A DNA stretch of 64,000 nt from Mycolicibacterium elephantis DSM 44368 (GTDB lineage Bacteria; Actinomycetota; Actinomycetes; Mycobacteriales; Mycobacteriaceae), in contig NZ_ATDN01000089.1 in the NCBI RefSeq assembly GCF_004014805.1, positions 112,706 through 176,705 of the forward strand. The letters run 5' to 3'. Below are positions 34,469 through 42,936 of this stretch, piece by piece. How positions within the stretch are numbered: position 1 is the stretch's first letter; every line of letters starts with the position of its first letter. Under the pieces are notes generated by a model, which saw only the letters and a program-made list of their open reading frames with translations, did not search any database and was not told the origin of the DNA. The position numbers were made by a program, and so were the translations under genes.

Positions 34469-35215
34469 ATGCGCATCGCGGTGGCCGGAGCGACCGGCAA
34501 CATCGGGGCTCGCGCGGTCAGATTCCTCGAGCGGGACGGCCACGACGTGGTCCGCATCAGCCGATCGCTCGGTGTGGACCTGATGACCGGTGAGGGGTTG
34601 GACGCCGCGCTCGAAGGGGTCGACGCGGTCCTCGACGCCGTCAGCGCACCGCCCACCGACCGTGAGCAGACCGAGGCCTACTTCGGCACCACCACCGCCA
34701 ATCTGCTTTCCGCGGAACAGCGCGCCGGGGTGCGCCACCACGTGTTGTTGTCGATCGTGGGTATCCACGGCATCGAGGGCAACCCTCACTACGCCGGAAA
34801 ACGCGCGCAGGAGCGGCTGATCACGGAGGGCCCGGTGCCGTGGACGATCGTGCCCGCCACGCAGTTTCACGATTTCGCGGCCATGGTCGCCGGGTGGACC
34901 GAGCAGGACGGCGTGGCCACCATCGCCCCGCTGCTCGTCCAGCCGATCGCGCCCGACGACATCGCCCGCGTGCTCGCCGAAGTCGTGACGGGGGACCCAC
35001 AGGGCCGCCATGTCGACGTGGCCGGCCCCGAAACCCAGGACCTCGTCGACATGGCGCGCCGCACGCTGGCCGCCAGGGGGCGCCAGGTCAAACTGGTGCC
35101 GACGTGGTCGGGCGTGTTCGGGGTGTCGATGGCGGGAAACGTGTTGCTACCCGGCGAGAACGCCCGCATCGAACCGACGACATTCGACGACTGGCTGGCC
35201 GCGGGCGCGGAGTAG
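34469..35215 (+). CDS. NmrA-like NAD(P)-binding protein
   Basis: A 248-residue atypical SDR: VAGATGNIGARAVRFLERDGH is the nucleotide-binding start, and the YxxxK is replaced by NPHYAGKRAQE, typical of NmrA-like proteins that sense or reduce with NADP. Strong GAGGAGG leader before ATG 34469. In line with the MBL gene before it and an SDR after it; possibly one operon. Role unknown. Confidence 0.87.
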   Translation: MRIAVAGATGNIGARAVRFLERDGHDVVRISRSLGVDLMTGEGLDAALEGVDAVLDAVSAPPTDREQTEAYFGTTTANLLSAEQRAGVRHHVLLSIVGIHGIEGNPHYAGKRAQERLITEGPVPWTIVPATQFHDFAAMVAGWTEQDGVATIAPLLVQPIAPDDIARVLAEVVTGDPQGRHVDVAGPETQDLVDMARRTLAARGRQVKLVPTWSGVFGVSMAGNVLLPGENARIEPTTFDDWLAAGAE

Positions 35216-35230
35216 ACAGGAGAACCCGGC

Positions 35231-36058
35231 ATGACCGAACTCGACGCCCCGTTGGCGGGCAAGGTCGCTTTCGTGACGGGTGCGGCCCGCGGGCAGGGGC
35301 GCTCGCACTGCGTACGACTGGCGCGGGCCGGGGCCGACATCGTCGCGATCGACGCGTGCGGCCCGGTCGCCGAGCACAACGGCTATCCACCCGCGCTGCC
35401 CGAGGACCTCGCCGAGACCGTCAGCCTGGTCGAGGGCGAGGGCCGCAAGATCCTCGCCGATCGCGTCGACGTGCGTGACGCCGACGGGCAACAGCGCGTG
35501 GTCGCCACCGCCGTCGAGCAGTTCGGCCGTCTCGACATCGTCGTCGCCAACGCCGGGGTGATGAATTGGGGCCGGCTGTGGGAGATTTCGGCGAAGCAGT
35601 GGCAGGACGTGCTCGACGTCAACCTGACCGGGGTGTGGAACACGATCAAGGCCGTGGTGCCGCCGATGATCGAGGCGGGCAGCGGCGGGTCGATCATCAC
35701 GATCAGCTCGGCCGCGGGGATCAAGGCCGTTCCGGGTTGCGGGCACTACTGCGCCAGCAAGTTCGGCCTCGTCGGCTTGACCAACTCACTGGCAGTCGAG
35801 TTGGGCGAGTTCGGTATTCGGGTCAACTCGGTGCACCCGTACGGCACCGACACCCCGATGGGTAACGACACCTCGATGTGGCAGATCTTCGCCGACCACC
35901 CGAACTACATCCACAGCTTCTCCCCCGGCGCGCTGCCGACGGATTCGCTGGCCGACCCCGACCTGATCTCCGACATCGTGGTGTGGCTGGCCAGCGACGC
36001 GTCGTCCTTGGTGACCGCGGCGCAGATACCCGCCGACAAGGGCTATCTGAAGATCTGA
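35231..36058 (+). CDS. Mycofactocin-type SDR oxidoreductase
   Basis: A 275-residue SDR of the mycofactocin-associated subfamily, whose NAD stays bound and is re-oxidised by mycofactocin. Seen: VTGAARGQGRSHCVRLARAG then IVAIDAC, ANAGVMNWG, and catalytic HYCASKFG; the insertion after IDAC is a mark of this group. Start ATG 35231 with GGAGA leader. Convergent with the thioesterase gene with a large palindrome between them. Confidence 0.9.
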   Translation: MTELDAPLAGKVAFVTGAARGQGRSHCVRLARAGADIVAIDACGPVAEHNGYPPALPEDLAETVSLVEGEGRKILADRVDVRDADGQQRVVATAVEQFGRLDIVVANAGVMNWGRLWEISAKQWQDVLDVNLTGVWNTIKAVVPPMIEAGSGGSIITISSAAGIKAVPGCGHYCASKFGLVGLTNSLAVELGEFGIRVNSVHPYGTDTPMGNDTSMWQIFADHPNYIHSFSPGALPTDSLADPDLISDIVVWLASDASSLVTAAQIPADKGYLKI

Positions 36059-36074
36059 GCGGTCACCTTCTTCC

Positions 36075-36136
36075 CGCGAGCAGACGCGTACACCCCCAAT
36101 TCCCCGCCGAATCGGGGGTGTACACGTCTGCTCGCG
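36075..36136. repeat. GCGAGCAGACG palindrome, copy 1
   Basis: Two 23-base arms (36075–36097 and 36114–36136) pair at 22 positions around a 16-base loop. The arms start CGCGAGCAGACG and end CACCCCC. It lies between convergent SDR and thioesterase genes and can terminate both. Shares arms with copy 2 at 55624–55685. Confidence 0.75.
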
Positions 36137-36161
36137 CCTAAAAAAGCTCGCGCTGAAAAAG

Positions 36162-37046
36162 TTAGAGCCGAGACTGTTCCTTGATCGCGGTGTCGGTGGT
36201 GCGCAGCGGACGGATCAACGCGTCCTGGGCGAAGGAGGCGATCAGCTCACCCGCCTCGGTGTGCACCGTGCCCCGCACATAGGACATCCCCGCGCCGACC
36301 TGCGTGCTCTCGTGGCTGTACAGGATCCAGCCGTCCCAGGCGAACGGCTCGTGAAAACTCACCGACACCGTCATCGGCGCGGTCGACACGGTCAGGTGCG
36401 CCTGCGCGGTCCCGATCCCCGCGTGCGCACGCATCGTCGTCGAAATGCCGAGGTGCCCGGTGAAATACGCGATCAGCGCCTTGGCTAGGTCATCACGGCT
36501 CGGGATGGGGTCGTAGTGCAGCCAGGCGTGCAACTCCGGCGGGCCGACCTCGTCGGGACTGTTGACGTCGACCACATCCACCAGCCGCAGCTCGCGCCCG
36601 ACCATCGGCATCTCCGAGACGTTGGCGTCGGCAGGGCCCGCCACGTCGGGGCGCGGCAGGTGGTGGCGGATGACGTCGGCGGTGGGCACGTCGGCCAGCA
36701 CCGTCACCGTGATGCACCGCTTGCCGTTCTGCTTGGCCGCGATGACAGCCGTTGCGGTGGAACGTCCTTCGGCGACGACGTCGACCTCCAGCTCGACCGG
36801 GCCGGCGCCGACCATCACCGCCCGCGCGAACACCGCGTGTGCCGAGCGCACCGACTTGTCCGGAAACCGTTTGGCCGCAGCGACAATCGCCTGTGCGAGC
36901 ACCTGAGTGCCTTCGACCACCTGACGTTCATCCTCGCCGGCGGGACCGGTCTGTGCCAGAAAACGGTCCTGCCCGTCGGGGTCGACGTCGAACAGGTCGA
37001 GCAGTCCCTGAACCGTCCACGGCGTCTGCGCTGAATCTGTCGTCAT
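36162..37046 (-). CDS. Acyl-CoA thioesterase (type II-like)
   Basis: A 294-residue double hotdog protein similar to acyl-CoA thioesterase II: HAVFARAVMVGAGPVELEVDVVAEGRS in the first half, and PMTVSVSFHEPFAWDGWILYSHEST with GAGMSYVRGTVHTEAGELIASFAQDALIR in the second. Hydrolyses acyl-CoA to free acid. Divergent from the TetR gene, with a TetR-type site at 37080–37094 between them, so it probably belongs to the same regulon as the amidohydrolase and FadE genes. Confidence 0.88.
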   Translation of the reverse strand: MTTDSAQTPWTVQGLLDLFDVDPDGQDRFLAQTGPAGEDERQVVEGTQVLAQAIVAAAKRFPDKSVRSAHAVFARAVMVGAGPVELEVDVVAEGRSTATAVIAAKQNGKRCITVTVLADVPTADVIRHHLPRPDVAGPADANVSEMPMVGRELRLVDVVDVNSPDEVGPPELHAWLHYDPIPSRDDLAKALIAYFTGHLGISTTMRAHAGIGTAQAHLTVSTAPMTVSVSFHEPFAWDGWILYSHESTQVGAGMSYVRGTVHTEAGELIASFAQDALIRPLRTTDTAIKEQSRL

Positions 37047-37079
37047 GGGACCGAACAGTAACCGAGCTTCGGCAAAAGC

Positions 37080-37094
37080 GGTAACGTCATTACC
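37080..37094. promoter_or_regulatory. TetR operator, site 1
   Basis: GGTAACGTCATTACC, with complementary GGTAA and TTACC ends, 36 bases upstream of the TetR ATG and 34 from the divergent thioesterase ATG. The core is almost identical to site 2 at 37854–37870. Confidence 0.7.
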
Positions 37095-37129
37095 AGCCAG
37101 TCATCGCGAGCCCCGGAAGGTTGTCCACC

Positions 37130-37792
37130 ATGGCGAAGAGCACCGGCCGCTCGGCCGGCGCCGCCCGGCAGGCATCACCCGGGGACGCCGCCGTCGACCC
37201 GGAGTCGCGCTCCAAGCGCTTCATGAAGTCGGCGCTGGCGATTCTGGGCGAGACGGGTCGCACCGACTTCACCGTGCTCGAGGTGGTCGAGCGGTCCAAG
37301 ACCTCGCTGCGGTCCTTTTACCAGCACTTCTCCACGAAGGACGAGTTGCTGCTGGCCCTGATCGACAAGATCATGTCGGAGTCCACCCGCAGGTGGCGCG
37401 AGGAGACCGCCGGGCTGCCGAGCACGACGGCGCTGCGCGTGCTCATCGACCGGATCTGCACCCCGGCCGAATCGTCCACTCAGGACAAGGTCAACCGCGG
37501 CCTGACGTACTACAACGACCATCTCGCCGAGACGTTGCCGCGGGAGTACGCGCGCGTGCTGTCCCCGCTGCACGAGCTGATCAAGGACATCATCGAACGC
37601 GGCATCGCCGAGGGAGTGTTTCGGGCCGGCCTCGACGTCGACGCCAAGGCCGCGCTGATCATGCAGTCAGCGCTGGGCGCGATGCGGCTGCAGGTGCTCG
37701 GCGCCGAACTCAACGGCGTGCCGATCGACGCCGACGACATCTACGAATTCTGTGTCGGCGGGCTGCGAACCGGTTCCGACGACCGCGCCTGA
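37130..37792 (+). CDS. TetR-family regulator of the FadE cluster
   Basis: A 220-residue regulator with a disordered basic start and the helix-turn-helix FTVLEVVERSKTSLRSFYQHFSTKDEL at about residues 44–70. ATG 37130 with GGAAGG leader; TTG 37121 is possible. Palindromes before this gene and before the amidohydrolase share the core GGTAAyGTCATTACC, indicating autoregulation plus control of the downstream catabolic genes. Ligand is perhaps an acyl-CoA intermediate. Confidence 0.92.
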   Translation: MAKSTGRSAGAARQASPGDAAVDPESRSKRFMKSALAILGETGRTDFTVLEVVERSKTSLRSFYQHFSTKDELLLALIDKIMSESTRRWREETAGLPSTTALRVLIDRICTPAESSTQDKVNRGLTYYNDHLAETLPREYARVLSPLHELIKDIIERGIAEGVFRAGLDVDAKAALIMQSALGAMRLQVLGAELNGVPIDADDIYEFCVGGLRTGSDDRA

Positions 37793-37853
37793 CCTGCGCA
37801 ACACCGGCCCAGAAGCCCGCGTCTCGGGGGTGGTGTTTACGCTGGTACAGACG

Positions 37854-37870
37854 TGGTAATGTCATTACCA
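37854..37870. promoter_or_regulatory. TetR operator, site 2
   Basis: TGGTAATGTCATTACCA, a perfect 17-base palindrome, 32 bases upstream of the amidohydrolase ATG. Same core as site 1, and both are followed by AGC(C)AG. Confidence 0.75.
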
Positions 37871-37902
37871 GCAGTGCAGAACGCGACTTCCAGGAGGCGG
37901 AA

Positions 37903-39126
37903 ATGGCCCGCAAGCTCCCCTATCCGGTGTTCGACGCCGACAACCACTTCTATGAGCCCAAAGAGGCGCTGACCAAGTTCCTGCCCGACCACCGCAAGAA
38001 CGTCATCGACTACATCGAGGTCCGCGGCCGGACCAAGATCATGGTGCGCAACCAGGTCAGCGACTACATCCCCAACCCGACGTTCGAGATCGTGGCCCGG
38101 CCCGGCGCGCAGGAGGAGTACTTCCGGCACGGCAGCGGCGGCAAGAGCTTCCGCGAAGTGATGGGCAAGCCGATGAAGGCGATCCCGGCGTTCCGCGACC
38201 CCGCGGCGCGCCTCGAGGTGATGGACGGTCTCGGCCTGGACTACTCGCTGATGTTCCCGACCCTGGCCAGCCTGGTCGAGGAACGCATGAAGGACGATCC
38301 CGCGCTGATCGCCGACGTCATCCACGCGCTCAACGAGTGGATGTATGAGACGTGGCAGTTCAATTACGAGGACCGGATCTTCTCCACCCCGGTGATCAAC
38401 CTCGGCATCGTCGACCGCGCGCTCGAGGAGCTCGAGTGGTGTCTGGAACGTGGCGCGAAGACCGTGCTCGTCCGCCCGGCGCCGGTACCGGGCGTAGGTG
38501 GCTCCCGCTCGTTCGGCCTGCCCGAGTTCGACCCGTTCTGGCAGGCGTGCGTGAAGGCCGGAATCCCGGTGTCGATGCACGCATCGGACTCCGGGTACGC
38601 CGAGTACCTCAACGACTGGGAACCCGCCGCCGAGTACCTGCCGTTCAAGCCGACCGCATTCCGGATGGTCTCGATGGGCAAGCGTGCGATCGAGGACTCG
38701 ATGGCCGCGCTGGTGTGCCACGGTGCGGTGACCCGCAACCCCGATCTGCGCATCCTGTCCATCGAAAACGGCGCCGACTGGGTGCCGTACCTGTTCAAGC
38801 AGTTCGACAGTGTCTACAAGAAGATGCCGCAGGAGTTCCCGGAGAACCCGATCGACGCCTTCAAGCGCGCGGTCTACGTGGCGCCGTTCTGGGAGGACGA
38901 CTTCACGCAGATGGCCGACCTCATCGGCGTCGACCGGGTGATCTTCGGTTCGGACTGGCCGCACCCCGAGGGGCTGGCCGAACCTACCCACCTGATCGAC
39001 GACCTGCAGGGCCTCGACGAGGAAGGCCAGCGAAAGGTCATGGGCGGCAACATGATCGACCTGTTCAAGGTCCCCAACGAGATCGTCCACAACCCGGATG
39101 TGCCGCCTCTCGTCATCCCCGCCTGA
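37903..39126 (+). CDS. Amidohydrolase-family protein
   Basis: A 407-residue metal-dependent hydrolase or decarboxylase of the amidohydrolase-2 (ACMSD-like) family: VFDADNHFYEP replaces the usual DxHxH start, SMHASDSGYAEYL holds the central His, and FGSDWPHPEGL holds the catalytic Asp. Strong AGGAGG five bases before ATG 37903. Mycobacterial relatives sit in steroid or aromatic degradation clusters; the following FadE genes fit ring or side-chain degradation. Exact reaction unknown. Confidence 0.9.
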   Translation: MARKLPYPVFDADNHFYEPKEALTKFLPDHRKNVIDYIEVRGRTKIMVRNQVSDYIPNPTFEIVARPGAQEEYFRHGSGGKSFREVMGKPMKAIPAFRDPAARLEVMDGLGLDYSLMFPTLASLVEERMKDDPALIADVIHALNEWMYETWQFNYEDRIFSTPVINLGIVDRALEELEWCLERGAKTVLVRPAPVPGVGGSRSFGLPEFDPFWQACVKAGIPVSMHASDSGYAEYLNDWEPAAEYLPFKPTAFRMVSMGKRAIEDSMAALVCHGAVTRNPDLRILSIENGADWVPYLFKQFDSVYKKMPQEFPENPIDAFKRAVYVAPFWEDDFTQMADLIGVDRVIFGSDWPHPEGLAEPTHLIDDLQGLDEEGQRKVMGGNMIDLFKVPNEIVHNPDVPPLVIPA

Positions 39127-39214
39127 TCCGTTTCGGCGCCGGGGAGCGTGCCGCCGACATCGGCCCGCTCCCCGCCGCACGAGAACCGACTCTCGAAGAG
39201 GCTGAACTGATTCC

Positions 39215-40360
39215 ATGACCGACGCCGCAAACCCCGAGGTCCTGCTATTCGCCTCGACGACGCAGTCGTTCCTCGAGAAGGAAGCGTCGCTGACCCGGCT
39301 GCGCGAACTGCACGATGCCGGAACCTCGTTCGACCGCGATTGGTGGCGTCGCGCCGCCGAACTGGGCTGGACCAACCTGCTCGTTCCCGAAGACCTCGGC
39401 GGCGGCAGCGTCTCCGGCGACGGGGTGAAAGACCTGGCGCTCGTCGCCGAACTAGCCGGCAAGGTCGTCGCTCCCGGCCCGCTGCATCCCGTCAGCACGG
39501 TGCTCGCCGCACTGGCGGAGGCCCCGGAAAACCACGGCGACACCATCGAATCGCTGGTGTCCGGCGAAACCGTCGGGGCGTGGGCTGTCTATGAGCCCGG
39601 CAAGCGGTGGTCGTCGACGCAGCCCTCGGTCACCGCCACCCCGACCGGCAGCGGTTTCCGCATCGACGGGGTGAAGGACCGCGTCGAAGCCGGCGCCGAC
39701 AGCGCGCTCCTGCTGGTGGTCGCCCAGTGCGACGGCGCCGTGCGCCAGTTCCTGGTGCCGACCGCTGCCCCAGGCGTGCGCGTGGAACGGCAGCGTTCGA
39801 TCGACATGGTGAAGTCCTATGCCCGTGTGCATTTCGACGGCGTCGAGGTTGACGACTCGGCGCTCGTCGGGTCGGCCGAGCAGACCCCGGCGATTCTCGC
39901 GAGGCAGAACCAGATCGCGGTGATGCTTCAGTGCGCCGAGATCGTCGGCGTGCTGGACACCGTGTTGGACTTCACGATTCAGTGGGGCTTCGACAGGCAT
40001 TCGTTCGGCCGACCGATCGGCTCGTATCAGGCGCTCAAGCACAAGTACGCCGACCTGAAGATCTGGTTCGAGGCGTGCCTCGCGACGACGAACGCGGCCG
40101 TCGCCGAGGTGGCCGCACGCTCGCCGAGGGCCGAAATGGCGGTCAGCGTCGCGAAATCCTATTGCGCAGAACATGCCCCGGGGATGTTGCAGGACTGCAT
40201 CCAGCTGCACGGCGGCATCGGTGTGACATGGGAGCACGACCTGCACCTGTACCTGCGCCGCGTCACGTTGTATCGCTCGCTGTTCGGCACACCCGAGGAA
40301 CACAACCTCCGCGTGTACACGCTCACCAAGGCAGGCGGGGAATTGGAGCAGGCTTCATGA
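39215..40360 (+). CDS. Acyl-CoA dehydrogenase, subunit 1
   Basis: A FadE-type flavoprotein of 381 residues. N-terminal domain with ELGWTNLLVPEDLGGG, C-terminal FDRHSFGRPIGSYQALKHKYADLK and LHGGIGVTWEHDLHLYLRR. The AxGxxGGSD middle-domain substrate motif seen in the second FadE is weak here (the middle domain is shorter), which fits a non-equivalent partner. Coupled to the next FadE by ATGA, suggesting a heteromeric (alpha2beta2) enzyme as known for mycobacterial steroid FadE pairs. Confidence 0.9.
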   Translation: MTDAANPEVLLFASTTQSFLEKEASLTRLRELHDAGTSFDRDWWRRAAELGWTNLLVPEDLGGGSVSGDGVKDLALVAELAGKVVAPGPLHPVSTVLAALAEAPENHGDTIESLVSGETVGAWAVYEPGKRWSSTQPSVTATPTGSGFRIDGVKDRVEAGADSALLLVVAQCDGAVRQFLVPTAAPGVRVERQRSIDMVKSYARVHFDGVEVDDSALVGSAEQTPAILARQNQIAVMLQCAEIVGVLDTVLDFTIQWGFDRHSFGRPIGSYQALKHKYADLKIWFEACLATTNAAVAEVAARSPRAEMAVSVAKSYCAEHAPGMLQDCIQLHGGIGVTWEHDLHLYLRRVTLYRSLFGTPEEHNLRVYTLTKAGGELEQAS

Positions 40361-41613
40361 CCGAGATCGCATCGGCGCCAACGGAGACGACGGAGTCCGT
40401 CGAGGAGTTCGCCGCCCGCGCGCAGGCGTGGCTGGCGGAGAACATGCCCCGGATCGATCCGAACAACCCGCCCGAACACGACCGGGGCGAAGAGAAACCG
40501 TGGCTGCGGGCCCGGGAACTGCAAAGGCGGCTCTGGGAGGGCGGATTCGCCGGGATCTGCTTCCCGAAGGAGTACGGCGGCCTCGGCCTTCCGATCGCGT
40601 ATCAGAAGGCGTTCGACGAGGTCTCGCGCTGTTACGAGCTGCCCATCATCCTCAACACCCCGACCTTCACGATCTGCGCGGCCACGATCCTGGACACGGC
40701 CGGCGAAGAGCAGAAACAGAAGCACATCCCTGCGGTGCTGCGCGGCGACGAGGTTCTGGTGCAGCTGCTCTCGGAGCCCAGCGGCGGGTCCGATCTGGCC
40801 GGGGTCATCACCCGCGCCGACCGCAGGGGCGACAAGTGGGTGATCAACGGCGCCAAGACGTGGAGCACCAGTGCGTTCGCCGCCGACTACGGGTTGATGC
40901 TGGCGCGCACCGACTGGGACGCGCCCAAGCACGAGGGCCTGACGATGTTTCTGGTGCCGATCAACAGCCCGGGCATCACGCTGCGCCGCATCAAGCAGGT
41001 GAACGGTTCGGTCGAGTTCTGCGAGGAGTTCTTCGACAACCTCGAACTCGGCGACGACGCCGTCGTCGGCGAGGTCAACGGCGGCTGGCAGGTGGCCTCG
41101 CGGCAGCTCTACCACGAGCGGCGCGCGGTGGGTGGCGGCTCGGAGTTCGCCAGCGGCATCGGCGCCGAGGGCAAGTCCGATGTGCCCATCGACTACGTCG
41201 CCCTGCTGGAGGCGACCGGTCAGGCCGACAACGAACGTGCCCAGGAGATGGCCGGCCGCGCCTTGGTGCACCGCGCCGTGCGCGAGCAGCTCATCGAGCA
41301 CGTGTACCACGGTGTGCTGGACGGGTCGCTGCCCCCGGCGGCCGGGTCGATCATCCGCGTCACCCACGCCGACATCCACCATCTCGAGTTCGACACCGCG
41401 CTGGCGATCACGGCCAGTGCCGGTGTGGTGGACCTCGGCGATGAACTGATCCGCCACGGTGAGCGCTACCTGTCGCGGCAGGCCGCTGCGCTCGGCGGGG
41501 GCACCACCGAGATCGCGCGCAACATCATCGGCGAGCGGGTGCTGGGCTTCCCCCGGGAGTACGCCGCCGACCGCGGGGTGCCGTTCAAAGAGGTCAAGCG
41601 CAACAAGGGCTAG
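40357..41613 (+). CDS. Acyl-CoA dehydrogenase, subunit 2
   Basis: A 418-residue FadE protein. Full middle domain (LLSEPSGGSDLAGVITRADRR, then WVINGAKTWSTSAFAADYG) and the C-terminal GGGTTEIARNIIGERVLGFPRE motif. ATG 40357 overlaps the stop of the first FadE. Together they probably oxidise one acyl-CoA, under control of the TetR at 37130. The 3' end abuts the convergent radical SAM gene with no spacer. Confidence 0.93.
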   Translation: MTEIASAPTETTESVEEFAARAQAWLAENMPRIDPNNPPEHDRGEEKPWLRARELQRRLWEGGFAGICFPKEYGGLGLPIAYQKAFDEVSRCYELPIILNTPTFTICAATILDTAGEEQKQKHIPAVLRGDEVLVQLLSEPSGGSDLAGVITRADRRGDKWVINGAKTWSTSAFAADYGLMLARTDWDAPKHEGLTMFLVPINSPGITLRRIKQVNGSVEFCEEFFDNLELGDDAVVGEVNGGWQVASRQLYHERRAVGGGSEFASGIGAEGKSDVPIDYVALLEATGQADNERAQEMAGRALVHRAVREQLIEHVYHGVLDGSLPPAAGSIIRVTHADIHHLEFDTALAITASAGVVDLGDELIRHGERYLSRQAAALGGGTTEIARNIIGERVLGFPREYAADRGVPFKEVKRNKG

Positions 41614-42630
41614 CTAGAACAGCGTGGGCTGCAGGGGTTCCGCGGGAGCGGCGGCCGGCGTGGTCACCGTCCGAAACGAGCGACGGTCCGGGGCCAGCCC
41701 GTGTTTGGCGATCAGCGGCGTCGCCCGTTCGTGCAACATCGCGCGGTAGTCCTGCGGCAGGTACGCCCCGCGCCGGTACAGGTCGCGGTAGGGCGCGACC
41801 AGTTCGGGATGTGAGCGCGCCAACCAGTCCATGAACCAGCCGCGGGTGGAACCGCGCAGGTGCAGCCCGAACGCCGTCACGCCGGTGGCGCCGGCAGCGG
41901 CGATCTGGCCCAGCAGCGTGTCCAAATCCTCGGCCGAGTCCGTCAGGTACGGCAGCACCGGCGCCACCATGACGTGGCAGTCCAGGCCGGCGTCGCGGAT
42001 GGCCGAGATCAGCCCGAGGCGCGCCTGCGGGGTCGGCGTGCCCGGTTCGACGTCCTTGTGCACCTCCGGGTCGGCCACCGCCAGCGACACCGCGACGCTG
42101 ACGTCGACCCGGCCGGCGGCCTCGGCGATCAGCGGCAGGTCCCGCCGCAACAGCGTGCCCTTGGTGAGGATCGAGAACGGTGTGCCCGAATCGGCGAGGG
42201 CGGCAATGATTCCGGGCATCAACCCGTAGCGTCCTTCAGCGCGCTGATACGGGTCGGTGTTGGTGCCCAGCGCGACGGTCTCGCGCGACCACGACGGCCG
42301 CGACACCTCGCGGCGCAGCACCTCGGCCACGTTCGTCTTGACGACGACCTGGCTGTCGAAGTCGGCGCCGCAGTTCAGGTCGAGGTATTCGTGGGTGGGC
42401 CGCGCGAAGCAGTACCGGCAGGCGTGCGAGCACCCGCGATAGCCGTTGACGGTGTATTTGAACGGCAGTTGCGACGCCTTCGGAATCCTGTTGAGCGCCG
42501 ACTTGCACAGCACTTCGTGGAACGTCACGCCGTCGAACTGCGGGGTGCGCACGCTGCGCACGAAACCGATGCGCTGCAGGCCGGGCAGTGCGCCGTCGTC
42601 GACGCTGACCGCCTGACCGTCCCACCGCAT
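41614..42630 (-). CDS. Rv2578c-like radical SAM protein
   Basis: A 338-residue radical SAM protein of the Rv2578c / spore-photoproduct-lyase-like group. The iron-sulphur motif is CSHACRYCFAR, preceded by FKYTVNGYRG; the SAM-binding region includes SILTKGTLLRRDL. ATG 42630 is chosen for agreement with the M. tuberculosis N-terminus and because the promoter places the transcript start there; ATGs at 42636 and 42639 are alternatives. A perfect LexA box lies directly upstream, so the gene should be DNA-damage-induced. The substrate (DNA, RNA or protein) is unknown. Confidence 0.88.
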   Translation of the reverse strand: MRWDGQAVSVDDGALPGLQRIGFVRSVRTPQFDGVTFHEVLCKSALNRIPKASQLPFKYTVNGYRGCSHACRYCFARPTHEYLDLNCGADFDSQVVVKTNVAEVLRREVSRPSWSRETVALGTNTDPYQRAEGRYGLMPGIIAALADSGTPFSILTKGTLLRRDLPLIAEAAGRVDVSVAVSLAVADPEVHKDVEPGTPTPQARLGLISAIRDAGLDCHVMVAPVLPYLTDSAEDLDTLLGQIAAAGATGVTAFGLHLRGSTRGWFMDWLARSHPELVAPYRDLYRRGAYLPQDYRAMLHERATPLIAKHGLAPDRRSFRTVTTPAAAPAEPLQPTLF

Positions 42631-42636
42631 ACCCAT

Positions 42637-42666
42637 CATTCGAACTGACGTTCGAGCTGATGTCAA
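42637..42666 (-). promoter_or_regulatory. LexA-controlled promoter (SOS box)
   Basis: On the minus strand, TTGACA (42666–42661) and TCGAAT (42643–42638) are separated by 17 bases. TCGAAC-TGAC-GTTCGA at 42640–42655, matching the mycobacterial LexA consensus, covers the spacer and -10. The ATG at 42630 is seven bases after the -10, so the mRNA is probably leaderless. Confidence 0.8.
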
Positions 42667-42874
42667 GGTGGTCGCGGGCGCGTCGGTACGCTGCCTTTGG
42701 GTGGGGCAGGTTTCCGCGTCGCGGCGGCTTGTTTTCACGAGTGGCATTTCGCGAGGCGTACGCCAGGATCGTTCGATCGGCGGCGTTCACATCCCTGGTG
42801 TGCAACTCGCGAACGAAAATGACCGCCTGAACGGAAGCCCTCGGTGCTTCCCCTTTCACCATACCGCGCACAGG

Positions 42875-42893
42875 GGGGCTTGCGGCAAGACCG
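42875..42893 (+). promoter_or_regulatory. Rifamycin-associated element (RAE)
   Basis: GGGGCTTGCGGCAAGACCG matches the published actinomycete RAE, as I recall it (GGGGCTTGCGGCAAGGCCC), at 17 of 19 bases, and lies 44 bases upstream of the helR-like ATG. RAEs mark rifamycin-inducible promoters. No other feature is seen in 42667–42874. Confidence 0.8.
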
Positions 42894-42936
42894 GGGTGAT
42901 GCGTCAAACTCCTTGGCCGAAGCGCTATCTCACGAA

